Positions 27,919 through 37,633 of a DNA stretch of 64,000 nucleotides are shown in pieces (the stretch's first letter is position 1; each line of letters opens with the position of its first letter). The stretch is from Niabella aurantiaca DSM 17617 (GTDB lineage Bacteria > Bacteroidota > Bacteroidia > Chitinophagales > Chitinophagaceae): the NCBI RefSeq assembly GCF_000374125.1, contig NZ_KB893625.1, positions 394,879 to 458,878 on the forward strand, given 5' to 3'. A program made the position numbers and the translations under genes. The notes below the pieces were generated by a model. The model had not been told where the DNA came from. It did no database searches and was given only the letters and a program-made list of their open reading frames with translations.

Positions 27919-28439
27919 GAATGTGTTTTGATGGGATGTTTTATATAGAATAATCGCTATTGTTTCTTTTTTGTTACAATCCTTTCGGCGAAAATACGAA
28001 AATATCGTATTGAAACTAAGTTAATAGTTGTTTTAAATGCATAAACTTAGTATGAAGCGGCACGTGCGGACAGGTCCTACGCAACAAAAAAAGTAATATG
28101 CATCTGTTGTTTTGTTTTGATCCGGCGGCATGGTCCTGGTTTGTTGTCATATTTCATGATTGGTCGGGTATTTTTTTCGGTGATAAAAAACCTTTAACGC
28201 AAAAATGATCCTTTTCCATAAATCCCGGCCGGTTAAGCTCTTTAAAATACGTTAAAGTATATAAAAATGTGATGAATGATGAAAAACCCCGGTTGAAGGG
28301 GCTGGTATATCATAAAGCGGAGGACCGTTTATACAGTAGTTGTTCGCTATTGAAGGCAGTAAAAAAATGCGATCCGGCACGTCAAAATCCTGCCGGAAAA
28401 TTCCTGAAAAATGTTGTACATTGCTGAACAACTGTTCAT
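27919..28439. other. Divergent intergenic region, no gene seen
   Basis: 521 bp, A+T-rich, between the divergent barrel gene and glgB. It must contain both promoters, but no perfect TAnnTTTG box was found. No riboswitch or small ORF was recognised. Confidence 0.45.
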
Positions 28440-30404
28440 ATGTCCATTGATATAAAAAAAATCCAGGAAACCTTTGAAGCTGCAAATTATATTGATACCT
28501 CCGGGCCGGTGTGGAACTATTCCCTGCTGACGGATGAAGACATCCGGAATTTTCAGCAGGGGACGCATTATACATTGTATGAGAAGTTTGGATCGCACTC
28601 CATACAGGTGAACGGAGAATGGGGCATGTATTTTTGTGTGTGGGCGCCCAATGCGCGTTTTGTATTTGTGACCGGCAATTTTAATGACTGGAACAAGGTT
28701 ACCCATCCTTTAACCGCAAGATGGGATCAAAGCGGGATCTGGGAAGGATTTATACCGGGCTTTCAGCTGGGGGAACTGTACAAGTATCATATCGTTGGTG
28801 CGCACAATACGGTAACCGATAAAGGAGATCCTTTTGCTCATTACTGGGAGTTACGTCCCATGACGGCTTCCATTACCTGGGACCTGCATTACGACTGGAA
28901 GGATGCGGTGTGGATGAAGGACCGGAAGCAGCACAATGCGCTGAATGCGCCCTGGAGTGTGTATGAAGTGCACCTGGGCAGCTGGCAGCGGCCAGACCCC
29001 TCGGATGAGCACTCTTATAATTCCTATGACCAGCTCATTACGAGGCTGGTTCCTTATGTTCAGGAGATGGGCTTTACGCATGTGGAGCTGATGCCGGTGA
29101 CGGAATATCCTTTTGATGGGAGCTGGGGATACCAGACTACCGGTTATTTTGCACCCACTTCGCGGTTTGGCGATCCGCAGGGTTTTATGCGGTTGATAGA
29201 TGCTTTTCACAATGTCGGCATCGGGGTGATCTTGGATTGGGTACCCTCGCATTTTCCCTATGATGCACATGGCCTGTATCTGTTCGACGGCGAGCATACG
29301 TATGAATATGCCGACATGCGCAAGGGGTATCACCCGGATTGGAACTCTTATATTTTTAATTATAAAAGAGGGGAGATAAAGTCGTTCCTGATCAGCAGCG
29401 CGCGCTTCTGGCTGGAGCAGTTTCATATCGACGGGCTGCGGGTGGATGCGGTCAGCTCGATGCTGAAGCTGAACTACTCCCGGAATGAAGGCGAATGGGA
29501 ACCCAACGAGTTTGGTGGCGATGGGAACCTGGAGGCGATCGCCTTTATCAAGGACCTGAATGAAACCATTTACCGGGATTTTCCGGATGTACAAACGATC
29601 GCGGAAGAGGCCACCGACTGGCCGGGCGTTTCCCGGCCTACGTTTGAAGATGGCCTGGGCTTTGGCATGAAATGGATGATGGGCTGGATGCATGACAGCC
29701 TGGATTATTTTAAGCTGGACCCGGCACACCGCCGGTATCATCAGAATGAATTTACCTTCAGCATGATGTATTACTATGATGAAAATTTTATGCTGCCGAT
29801 CAGTCACGATGAAGTAGTGCATGGCAAAAGCCCGCTGATCTATAAAATGCCCGGCGATCTCTGGCAGAAATTTGCCAACCTGCGTTTGTTCTTTACTTAT
29901 ATGTGGACGCACCCGGGCGCTAAGCTGCTTTTCATGGGATCGGAGTTTGGGCAGACCACGGAATGGAATTACAAGTCGGAACTGGACTGGTCATTGCTGC
30001 AGCATGCCAGCCACAAAGGGGCGCAGGCCTGTTTGCGCGCACTGAACGCGGTCCTTGTGCAGGAGCCGGCCATGTACGTTAACCAGTTCAATACAGAAGG
30101 TTTTGAGTGGGTAGACCTGGAACACCGCGCGGAAAGCGTAATGGTGTATAAAAGAAAAGGCAGAAAGCCGGAAGAGGATCTGCTGGTGTTGCTGAACATG
30201 ACCCCCGAAGTGCATTACGACTGGGTGGTAACGGTCTCCGGAAAAGAATATACAGAAGAGCTGTTTAACTCGGATAAGCGGGGCTACGACGGCACGGGTG
30301 ATGTGTTTAATAAAGACATCCGGACGGAGCTGCTGAATAAAGAAATAAAACAATATAAGATCACCATCAACCTGCCGCCGCTGGCAGGGATCATTCTGAA
30401 ATAG
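28440..30404 (+). CDS. glgB: 1,4-alpha-glucan branching enzyme GlgB
   Basis: 654 residues. The N-terminal CBM48 (WGMYFCVWAPNARFVFVTGNFNDWN) precedes the GH13 barrel with DWVPSHFP, DGLRVDAVSSML (nucleophile Asp), TIAEEATDWP (acid/base Glu) and PISHDEVVHGK, and the C-terminal beta domain. It introduces alpha-1,6 branches into glycogen made by GlgA. The form is the shorter, eukaryotic-like GlgB type. It is separated from glgA/glgC by about 8 kb but belongs to the same functional block. Confidence 0.93.
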   Translation: MSIDIKKIQETFEAANYIDTSGPVWNYSLLTDEDIRNFQQGTHYTLYEKFGSHSIQVNGEWGMYFCVWAPNARFVFVTGNFNDWNKVTHPLTARWDQSGIWEGFIPGFQLGELYKYHIVGAHNTVTDKGDPFAHYWELRPMTASITWDLHYDWKDAVWMKDRKQHNALNAPWSVYEVHLGSWQRPDPSDEHSYNSYDQLITRLVPYVQEMGFTHVELMPVTEYPFDGSWGYQTTGYFAPTSRFGDPQGFMRLIDAFHNVGIGVILDWVPSHFPYDAHGLYLFDGEHTYEYADMRKGYHPDWNSYIFNYKRGEIKSFLISSARFWLEQFHIDGLRVDAVSSMLKLNYSRNEGEWEPNEFGGDGNLEAIAFIKDLNETIYRDFPDVQTIAEEATDWPGVSRPTFEDGLGFGMKWMMGWMHDSLDYFKLDPAHRRYHQNEFTFSMMYYYDENFMLPISHDEVVHGKSPLIYKMPGDLWQKFANLRLFFTYMWTHPGAKLLFMGSEFGQTTEWNYKSELDWSLLQHASHKGAQACLRALNAVLVQEPAMYVNQFNTEGFEWVDLEHRAESVMVYKRKGRKPEEDLLVLLNMTPEVHYDWVVTVSGKEYTEELFNSDKRGYDGTGDVFNKDIRTELLNKEIKQYKITINLPPLAGIILK

Positions 30405-30772
30405 GATCCTGTTATTCCGGCAAAAGCGGAGAGCGGAAGTTCGATATGGGGTAATAGATATTAGACAATAGATATTAGACAATAGATATTAGACAATAGA
30501 TATTAGACAATAGATATTAGACAATAGATGTTAGATATTAGACTATAGATAACAGATGTTAGAGATTAGATAACAGGCAATAGGCAATAAGTACATCGGG
30601 CATCGCCCGGAAGCTTTTGAGAATTGAAATGCAACACAAACCTTAAACCGCAACTGCCCATCCTGTCTGGTGATTTTTAATGTGTTTTATCCACACAATT
30701 ATTCACGCACCCGTATTTTATAGCGATTTCTTATCATAATTCACTTATTTTGCTAACCGTTAAATAAAGCGT
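30405..30772. other. Intergenic region with a tandem repeat and a phosphorylase promoter
   Basis: 368 bp. The 14-bp tandem repeat (listed separately) occupies 30453-30590. The last 150 bp are AT-rich and lead into the phosphorylase gene. Just upstream of that gene, around 30745-30755, is a -7-like TATTTTG that lacks one T of the consensus. Confidence 0.5.
30453..30590. repeat. 14-bp tandem repeat (AATAGATATTAGAC) decaying into a degenerate tract
   Basis: Five perfect head-to-tail copies of AATAGATATTAGAC (30453-30522) are followed by variants with G/T and A/C changes to about 30590. Related words in opposite orientation (GTCTATTATCTATCGTCTATTG) occur at 54611-54650. The tract does not overlap a coding frame. 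Confidence 0.9.
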
Positions 30773-32437
30773 ATGAGTTTTGAGAATTTTAAAGTGCCCT
30801 ATGAGGTTGATAAGAATTATGGAAAAAAGGTTGCTTACTTCTCCATGGAGTATGCCATTCATCAGCCATTAAAGATTTACAGCGGCGGGCTGGGTTTCTT
30901 ATCCGGATCGCATTTCCGGAGTGCCTATGAATTGCGGCAAAATATGATCGGTATCGGTATTTTATGGAAATACGGTTATTATGACCAGGAGCGGAACCAG
31001 GACCAGACACTGGATGTAGCCTGGAATGAGAAGATCTATAGCTTTTTGGAAGATACGGGCATCAAGTTCCAGATCATGGTGCATGATGCGCCGGTATGGG
31101 TGAAGGCTTATTACCTGAATCCCGAAACATTTAAAACAGCTCCTTTGTTTTTGCTGAGTACCGATCTTCCGGAAAATGATTATGTATCCCAGACCATCTG
31201 TCATAAACTGTATGATGCAAACGTGGCTACCAAGGTGGCCCAGTTCATCCTGCTGGGGGTAGGCGGCGCCAAACTGATCGACCTGCTGGGCTTTGATCCC
31301 GAGATCTATCATCTGAATGAGGCGCATGGTCTTTCGGCAGCATTTTACCTGTACCAGAAATATAACCGGAATCTGGATGAGGTAAAACGGCGGCTGGTAT
31401 TTACCACGCATACACCGGAGGAAGCAGGTAACGAAAAGCATGACATCTATCTCTGTCATAAAATGAGCTACTTCTGTGGATTGGGCGTTGAAGAAGTAAA
31501 GACGCTGACCCGCGATTATGGCGACCAGTTTAACCACTCGCTGGTGGCCCTGCGTTTTGCACATGTTGCCAATGGGGTTTCAAAACTGCATGGGGAAGTT
31601 TCCCGCGAGATGTGGGGGAAATATGAAGGTATTTGTCCTATTGTTTCCATTACCAATGCACAAAACTGGAGTTACTGGGCCGATAAGCAGATGTACAAAT
31701 TCAAGGATGTGGGCGATAACTACGGTTTTGACGACCGCAAATGGTTCCTGAAGAAAAGGGCGTTTGAAATTGTGGCGGACCAGACGGGAAAATTGTTCGA
31801 CCCAAAGGTCTTCACCATCGTTTGGGCCAGGCGCTTTGCGGGTTATAAAAGAGCCGGGATGATCGCATCGGACCTGCAGCGTTTTAACCATCTGCTGCAT
31901 AATACGGAATTTCCTGTTCAGATCATCTGGGCCGGTAAGCCTTATCCAATGGATTTTCCGGCGATTTCCGAATTTAACGAGCTCGTGCATTTAAGCAAGA
32001 ATTACAGGAATGTGGCCGTGCTTACCGGTTATGAGCTTGGATTGTCGAAGCGGTTAAAACAGGCTGCCGATGTATGGCTGAACAACCCGCGTGTGCCAAG
32101 GGAAGCCTCCGGTACCAGTGGGATGACGGCCGCCATGAATGGTGCAGTGAACTTTTCCACGGATGACGGCTGGATCCCCGAATTCATCAATCATGGGCAC
32201 AATGGGTTTGTGGTGCCCAAGGCCGATTATGAGAATATGCATACACACGAGCAGGATGAGTATGATCTGAATCAGCTCTACGAGATCCTCACCAAACAGA
32301 TCATCCCCCTGTACTACCAGGATTATAATACCTGGCGCCAGATCATGAAGAATGGCATGCAGGATGTGCGCTGGCAGTTCGAAAGCAATCGTATGGTGCA
32401 CGAGTATTATGCGCTGATGTATAACGCGAACTATTAG
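30773..32437 (+). CDS. Alpha-glucan phosphorylase-like protein (GT35), PLP-lysine replaced by Thr
   Basis: 554 residues of short, bacterial-type alpha-glucan phosphorylase fold: VAYFSMEYAIHQPLKIYSGGLG at the start, HLNEAHGLSA, FTTHTPEEAGNEKH and WARRFAGYKR. The signature block near the C-terminus reads EASGTSGMTAAMNG, and the residue that should be the pyridoxal-phosphate Lys (EASGTxxMK) is Thr452 (codon ACG at 32126). True family members need PLP, so either this protein works without a Schiff-base lysine or it has another role, for example as a phosphorolysis-independent glucosyltransferase or a regulatory paralogue. The location next to glgB points to glycogen metabolism. Confidence 0.8.
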   Translation: MSFENFKVPYEVDKNYGKKVAYFSMEYAIHQPLKIYSGGLGFLSGSHFRSAYELRQNMIGIGILWKYGYYDQERNQDQTLDVAWNEKIYSFLEDTGIKFQIMVHDAPVWVKAYYLNPETFKTAPLFLLSTDLPENDYVSQTICHKLYDANVATKVAQFILLGVGGAKLIDLLGFDPEIYHLNEAHGLSAAFYLYQKYNRNLDEVKRRLVFTTHTPEEAGNEKHDIYLCHKMSYFCGLGVEEVKTLTRDYGDQFNHSLVALRFAHVANGVSKLHGEVSREMWGKYEGICPIVSITNAQNWSYWADKQMYKFKDVGDNYGFDDRKWFLKKRAFEIVADQTGKLFDPKVFTIVWARRFAGYKRAGMIASDLQRFNHLLHNTEFPVQIIWAGKPYPMDFPAISEFNELVHLSKNYRNVAVLTGYELGLSKRLKQAADVWLNNPRVPREASGTSGMTAAMNGAVNFSTDDGWIPEFINHGHNGFVVPKADYENMHTHEQDEYDLNQLYEILTKQIIPLYYQDYNTWRQIMKNGMQDVRWQFESNRMVHEYYALMYNANY

Positions 32438-32504
32438 CGCCGCAACGGATCAATATTTTTCATTTCCCGGGTGTCTTGCCGAGGAGACGCCGAGGTGAAA
32501 GATG

Positions 32505-33899
32505 TTATGGGTATTTACGCTCCATTTCCCGGCCTTTCGTTTCCATTTTGTGTTTCATGATCTGGTTGTATCCGCCGAAGGAGCTGCCCCAATGGGGCGC
32601 CTGCAGGCCTTTTTCCCAGCGCTCCAGCTTGTGCAGCAGGTCTTTTACGATCTCCGGATGCTGACCGGCCAGGTTCCGGGTTTCGGAAATGTCCGTTTCC
32701 AGGTCAAAGAGCAGGATCGGGTCCGACTGTACGCGGATCAGCTTCCATTTGCCCGAACGTACGGCTGCAGCAACACCCCTGCGCCAGAAAAGGGCCTGGT
32801 GCGGGGTTTTGGTGGAATGAAGATAAGGGAGGAGGTTGACCCCGTCCGGCGCATCGGACGCTGTTCTTTTTGCATGAGCGGCGGCCAGCGCGGTGGGCAG
32901 GATGTCCAGTGAAATGACCGGTTTGTTGTAAACCGTTCCGGGGCGGATCTTTTCCGGCCATTTCATGATGGTAGCTACCCGGATACCACCTTCCCATTTA
33001 GAGCCTTTCATGCCGCGCAGGATGCCGTTATCGGAGGCATTATTGGTAGCACCGCCGTTATCGTTGATAAAGAAAATAAGCGTGTTGTTTTCGATCCCTT
33101 TTTCTTTAAGCGCCTGCAGTACCGTGCCGATCCCTGCGTCCATAGAAGCCATCATGGCGGCATAGGTTCTCCGGTCCCTGTCTGCGATCGTACGAAAACG
33201 ATCGAGGTCTTTTTGTTTGGCCTGTAAGGGAGTATGAACGGCGTTATAAGCGAGGTACATGAAAAAGGGGCGGGCCTTGTTCCGGCTGATAAAGTCTACC
33301 GCTCTTTGGGTGAACATATCTGTGAGATAAGTTATTTTTCCCTCGGGGATAATGGTATTGTTATCATAGAGCGCATATACATCTTCCCGCGGTGTTTTAT
33401 AAGGAAAGAAATTCCGGTGCCCTTCCCGGAACCCATAGAATTCATCAAAGCCGCGATTGAGCGGGAAGTATTCCTCCGCATTTCCCTGGTGCCACTTGCC
33501 GATCGCGATGGTGCGGTAACCGCTTGCTTTCAGCTCATCGGCCATCGTCTTCTGATTCCGGTCGAGCCCCATGTCGGCTTTCGTATAGCCCGGAGAGGGT
33601 TTACCAGACATATTGTGCTCGAAGCCAAAACGCTGTTGGTAACGGCCGGTAAGAATGCCCGCTCTTGACGGCGCGCATACCGAGGCCGATACATAGGCAT
33701 TGGTGAACCGGACGCCTTCTGCTGCCAGGGCATTGATATGAGGGGTAGGGATCTGCGTGCCTCCGTAGCAGCCAAAATCGGCATAGCCGCCGTCGTCGCT
33801 TACGATAACAATAATATTGGGCTTCCGTTGCTGTTGTGCGGCTGTCTGAAAGAAGGCGAACAGACCGATGATCCAGATCCAGTGGTTTCGTTTTATCAT
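32505..33899 (-). CDS. Periplasmic sulfatase (formylglycine type)
   Basis: 464 residues with a signal peptide (to about 21). Metal-binding SDDGGYADFGCYGG and the C-x-P-S-R maturation signature CAPSRAGILTGR (Cys75 becoming formylglycine) are present, followed by GKWHQGN and HTPLQAKQKD. It belongs to the arylsulfatase/GAG-sulfatase class and removes sulfate esters from sugars in the periplasm; an anaerobic or aerobic sulfatase maturase must be encoded elsewhere. It overlaps the upstream PL8 lyase by 4 bp (ATGA), so translation is coupled, and it completes a GH88-PL8-sulfatase operon. Confidence 0.91.
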   Translation of the reverse strand: MIKRNHWIWIIGLFAFFQTAAQQQRKPNIIVIVSDDGGYADFGCYGGTQIPTPHINALAAEGVRFTNAYVSASVCAPSRAGILTGRYQQRFGFEHNMSGKPSPGYTKADMGLDRNQKTMADELKASGYRTIAIGKWHQGNAEEYFPLNRGFDEFYGFREGHRNFFPYKTPREDVYALYDNNTIIPEGKITYLTDMFTQRAVDFISRNKARPFFMYLAYNAVHTPLQAKQKDLDRFRTIADRDRRTYAAMMASMDAGIGTVLQALKEKGIENNTLIFFINDNGGATNNASDNGILRGMKGSKWEGGIRVATIMKWPEKIRPGTVYNKPVISLDILPTALAAAHAKRTASDAPDGVNLLPYLHSTKTPHQALFWRRGVAAAVRSGKWKLIRVQSDPILLFDLETDISETRNLAGQHPEIVKDLLHKLERWEKGLQAPHWGSSFGGYNQIMKHKMETKGREMERKYP

Positions 33900-36037
33900 C
33901 TTTTATTTTTAATAGTTGTACGGATGTTTTCCTGCCGGGATACCGATTGACCCGCATAGGCACCTCCGGGCAGGGGGATGACCAGCTGTTGTGCCCCTTT
34001 CGGCGTACGCAGCTCCAGTGTTGTTGTTTTTAACTGCTGGGTCGGATCTGCAACGCTTATCTTTATGTTGCCGCTATGCAAGCCGCAAACCTGTACCATG
34101 CAGGGCTGCGCGGCTGTCAGCTGCACGTCTCCGGATCTGATGCTCCCGGGGGTATAAAAGACCGCCTGTATGATTCCCAGTTCCTTTTGTGCTACCGCCT
34201 GCAGCTCCTTTGTATTGCTAAGGATACGGATGTTTTGTTTTTTATATGTTTGCAGGGTTTTTCTGCTGATCCCCGGTACCACAATATATTCATAGGAGGC
34301 GTCGCGGGGCATCCTTCCATGGCCGATCCATAGTTTAAATACGCGGCCCTTTACTTCCCCTTTCTGGCTGTAATTGATCTGCGACCAGTTGCCGGATTGA
34401 ATGGTATTTGCAACAAAGATGTTTTGTGCACCCGGGAAAAGATAGGCAATACTGTCGTGCCATACCCATCCGGCATGTGTGAAGCCGGCCTTTTTGCCCA
34501 CCGGCAGTACCCGGCCGTTATTCTGAACAAATACATCGCCGTTGGTCCAGGCCTGGTTGATGGCTGTTGTAATGGTTTGAGGAGCGCCGCTGGTAATGCC
34601 GGCGCCCAGGCAAACGATCTCCTGATCAAAAAAGAACCAGGATTTTTTTGCGCCGACGCCGTCGTAGTTGAGCGTATATGCCGTTACGCCATACACGCTG
34701 TCCGTTACACCGCCGGTAAAATCAGTGCTCCCGTAAATACCCCAGTCTTTTTTCATGGTAACGGCCGTGTCGTAATTCCTGGCGGTAACACCCGGGATCT
34801 TGTCCCATTCCCAGGCGGGCATAATATTTAAGTATTCATTGCCCCGCCGTACAAGGTTTACAGATCCGTCCGGAAGAACGGTACCCAGCATGTTTTCGCC
34901 GTTCCCGCTTTCGGTGCGGATGGTGCGGCCGGACACGGTGCGTACATTAAAGGAATATCCGGGCCGCAGATGCAGCGTATAATCGCCGCGCCAGAAATGC
35001 GTGTGGCTGGGAACTATTTTGTAAGAAGGCGGCTGCTGTTGGAGCAATCTTGCTTTGATTGCCGCCAGTTCCTGCGCCCGGTCAGGGCTTACGGAAAGAA
35101 TATTGCTGAAAAGACCGGCAACATCATTATCGTCTGCTATTTTTGTTTTATCAAGCCCATTGGGCCTGGAGATCCCGCGTCCTTCTATATTGTAATCCGT
35201 ATAGCTGCTCCGCAAGGTCCTTGCAAATGTGTTAAAGAAATAGTGGTCCAGCAGCCTGCGTTTGGTTTCCGGAATGGCGTATCTGGTGCCGGCAAGCCAG
35301 GAGGCCACGCGATAGGAGCCGGTCAGGAATACCAGGCCATAGCTGGAGATTTGCAGCTGCTCCTTGTGCTGGAGGTAAGAATAGTCGTTTTGCAGTCCTT
35401 CTCCGGTGGTGAATGCGATCGGCTGAAAGGCCTCCTGTACGGCGGTCTGCAGCAGGTGCCCGTTCCTCCGAATGGCGGCCCGGCAGATATTGTGCAGCGC
35501 AATGTCCAGCTTATTTGCCCCGGTGAAGTCGAATGAAGAACGGGTTTCTTCCATGATCTTTAACGCTGCTTCCTGCAAGGCGGAAGGGAGTTGCTTTTTT
35601 CCAAACTGCATCATTGCAAGCAGCTGCCCCATACGTTGGGGAGTATTGATGTCGTTGTGCCACCAGTTATTACTCCTGGGGCTGACGCGGCACCAATATT
35701 GCAGTCCGTTGCAGATCAGGCGGAACAGGGTCTCATCCCCGGCATAGGCGCTGCGCGGGTTGGAATAGCCGGCGGCAAATAACCGGATGCGGTCCAGATG
35801 GGTAACGGGAAGCCATAGCGTGGCCGACCGGTCATCGTACCGGATATCGGGCCAGCTTCCGTCGCTGTTCATACGGTCTTTGTAGGCCTGTATGCCTTTG
35901 GTGATCTGAGCATCGGTTGTTTTATCAAATACCTCCCTGCTGATGCGCGCCAGGATGGTCAGCATCTCATCCTGAGCCATAGCCGGTAAGAATGATATCA
36001 GAAAAGCTGTTAGTAAAACAATTATTTGCTTATTCAT
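33896..36037 (-). CDS. Polysaccharide lyase family 8 (chondroitin AC/hyaluronate lyase type)
   Basis: 713 residues with a signal peptide (cleavage after AMA, residue 21). The N-terminal alpha/alpha-toroid holds the PL8 active-site set Asn175 (GANKLD), His224 (YLQHKEQ), Tyr233 (SSYGLVF), Arg287 and Arg291 (EGRGISRPNG), and NNWWHNDINTPQRMG lines the cleft. Numbering and length agree closely with what is known of the Pedobacter heparinus chondroitinase AC (about 700 residues, N175/H225/Y234/R288). Central and C-terminal beta-sandwich domains follow. It cleaves GAG chains by beta-elimination to 4,5-unsaturated uronyl disaccharides. It is the middle gene of the minus-strand operon. Confidence 0.91.
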   Translation of the reverse strand: MNKQIIVLLTAFLISFLPAMAQDEMLTILARISREVFDKTTDAQITKGIQAYKDRMNSDGSWPDIRYDDRSATLWLPVTHLDRIRLFAAGYSNPRSAYAGDETLFRLICNGLQYWCRVSPRSNNWWHNDINTPQRMGQLLAMMQFGKKQLPSALQEAALKIMEETRSSFDFTGANKLDIALHNICRAAIRRNGHLLQTAVQEAFQPIAFTTGEGLQNDYSYLQHKEQLQISSYGLVFLTGSYRVASWLAGTRYAIPETKRRLLDHYFFNTFARTLRSSYTDYNIEGRGISRPNGLDKTKIADDNDVAGLFSNILSVSPDRAQELAAIKARLLQQQPPSYKIVPSHTHFWRGDYTLHLRPGYSFNVRTVSGRTIRTESGNGENMLGTVLPDGSVNLVRRGNEYLNIMPAWEWDKIPGVTARNYDTAVTMKKDWGIYGSTDFTGGVTDSVYGVTAYTLNYDGVGAKKSWFFFDQEIVCLGAGITSGAPQTITTAINQAWTNGDVFVQNNGRVLPVGKKAGFTHAGWVWHDSIAYLFPGAQNIFVANTIQSGNWSQINYSQKGEVKGRVFKLWIGHGRMPRDASYEYIVVPGISRKTLQTYKKQNIRILSNTKELQAVAQKELGIIQAVFYTPGSIRSGDVQLTAAQPCMVQVCGLHSGNIKISVADPTQQLKTTTLELRTPKGAQQLVIPLPGGAYAGQSVSRQENIRTTIKNKR

Positions 36038-36124
36038 TTTTACGCGGATTTTTGTGTAACGGCTTTAGCAGGGACCTTCTGTGTCATTCCCGCCGGTGCT
36101 GTTGCAAACACAAAATACCTATAA

Positions 36125-37372
36125 TTATTTCATGTTTTTAAAACGGAGCAGCGCTTCCAGGAAATAATAGTCTGCGTAAACCAGCGGAACATCCACCTCG
36201 CTGCTGTGCGGAATGCTGCCTACAGAATGCTTCAGCAGAAAATGGCTGTTGGTTCCGGGGGCGGCAAGGTACGCCGGGCTGCTTAGTGATCTCAGCATGG
36301 CGATGGCAAAATTTTTATAAGGCGTGCCGTCCTTGCCCAGGTAACCTTGCATTTCCAGTAGTGCTGCGGCGGTGATTGCGGCGGCAGACGCATCCCTCGG
36401 TATATATTTAAAATCGGCCGGATTGTAGTTCCAGTCTGCTTTGTAGCCGGGTTGCCCTACATTGAAATCCCAGTAAGGGATCTTGTCTTCCGGCAGGTTC
36501 GGGTGGTTCATAAAGAAATCGGCCATTTTCTTTGCGGTGGTCAGGTACCGTTTATCCTTTGTTTCCCGGTACATCAGGGTAAAACCGTAAATGCCCCAGG
36601 CCTGACCACGCGCCCATGTAGAATTGTCGGCAAACCCCTGGCAGGTTTGCTGGTGCAGCATTTTGCCGGTGATCGTATCATAGTCCACTACATGATAGGA
36701 GCTATAATCTTTACGTATATGGTATTTCATCGTTGTTTCGGCATGGGCGATGGCCACTTTCCGGTACACCGGATCTCCGGTTACTTTGCTGGCATAAAAT
36801 AGCAGTTCGAGGTTCATCATGTTATCGATGATGACCGGGAAGAACCATTCCGTTTTGCCATCCCAGGATTTGCGGTAGTTCCAGGATTTGATCGACTTCA
36901 CCACGGGGTTGTAGCGGGTGATCAGCGATTTGGCAGACTGGACCAGGATCTTTTTATAGGAAGCCTCCGGTACAAACTTCAGCGCATTTCCATAGCTGCT
37001 GTACATCATAAAGCCGATATCATGGTGCCGGGTATTGTATTGATTGTTTTCCAGGCTTTCGGTCCATCGGATGGCCGCCTTTTTCCATTGTTCTTTTTTT
37101 GTGAACTGATAAACATTCCATAAACATCCGGGCCAGAAGCCACCGGTCCAGTCGTCCACGGTGTCGTAATGCACACTCCCGTCCGGGTTGCTGGTCCTGG
37201 GATATTGGTGCAGGTTCCCGGAAATGGCCAGCATATCCGAGTACTGGCGCTCTGCCAGCCGGAACACAAAATCGAATTCATTTTCTCCTGTTTTTTTCTG
37301 GGCAGATCCGCACAGGCTATGCAGGGTAAGGAAGAAGAGCACTGCAATACTTCCACATTTTCTGGTAAACAT
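36125..37372 (-). CDS. GH88 unsaturated glucuronyl hydrolase
   Basis: 415 residues, signal peptide to about 24. The alpha6/alpha6-barrel carries DDWTGGFWPGCLW (catalytic Asp region), IDNMMNLELLFYAS (second Asp), WARGQAWGIYGFTLMYRETKD and YIPRDASAAAITAAALLEM. It hydrolyses the 4,5-unsaturated uronic acid from disaccharides released by PL8 lyases. It is first gene of the minus-strand operon (87 bp before PL8) and is divergent from SusC. Substrate (chondroitin versus hyaluronan or heparin disaccharide) cannot be distinguished by eye. Confidence 0.91.
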   Translation of the reverse strand: MFTRKCGSIAVLFFLTLHSLCGSAQKKTGENEFDFVFRLAERQYSDMLAISGNLHQYPRTSNPDGSVHYDTVDDWTGGFWPGCLWNVYQFTKKEQWKKAAIRWTESLENNQYNTRHHDIGFMMYSSYGNALKFVPEASYKKILVQSAKSLITRYNPVVKSIKSWNYRKSWDGKTEWFFPVIIDNMMNLELLFYASKVTGDPVYRKVAIAHAETTMKYHIRKDYSSYHVVDYDTITGKMLHQQTCQGFADNSTWARGQAWGIYGFTLMYRETKDKRYLTTAKKMADFFMNHPNLPEDKIPYWDFNVGQPGYKADWNYNPADFKYIPRDASAAAITAAALLEMQGYLGKDGTPYKNFAIAMLRSLSSPAYLAAPGTNSHFLLKHSVGSIPHSSEVDVPLVYADYYFLEALLRFKNMK

Positions 37373-37473
37373 ATTTCTGTATTAAGTTTTAAAATTTTGT
37401 CAGCAAGTGGCTGTCAGCAAAAGCAGCTGCAAATTGCGGAATGATTTTGTGGGGCAGGGGGGATTTCTTATTG

Positions 37474-37608
37474 AAATAGGGGTAGAAATATATTTCCCGG
37501 TCAGCGCATCCTGTACGAAGAGATGGTATAGGATGCCGGGAACTTTAGATGTATTTGTCCTGCGCAGCAGCAAAGAAAAACAACACTGATAAAAAAATAC
37601 CCCTATTT
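37474..37608. promoter_or_regulatory. Inverted pair of 11-bp words, candidate regulator sites
   Basis: AAATAGGGGTA at 37474-37484 and its exact reverse complement TACCCCTATTT at 37598-37608, 113 bp apart. They lie between the divergent GH88 and SusC genes, and each copy is placed as an upstream site for one of them. Recognition by the AraC-type regulator encoded at 48992-49744 is inferred only from location. Confidence 0.5.
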
Positions 37609-37614
37609 TGAGAT

Positions 37615-37633
37615 ATTTGCACCCCTTGCAAAT
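37615..37633. promoter_or_regulatory. Perfect palindrome next to the right-hand 11-bp word
   Basis: ATTTGCA-CCCCT-TGCAAAT, 7-bp arms around a 5-bp centre, 6 bp from the TACCCCTATTT copy. Resembles a dimeric regulator operator. Identity of the protein unknown. Confidence 0.45.

Noticed and set aside
28851..29912. Long minus-strand open frame (353 codons) inside glgB
   Set aside because: Antisense shadow of a high-G+C-third-position gene; no recognisable protein features.
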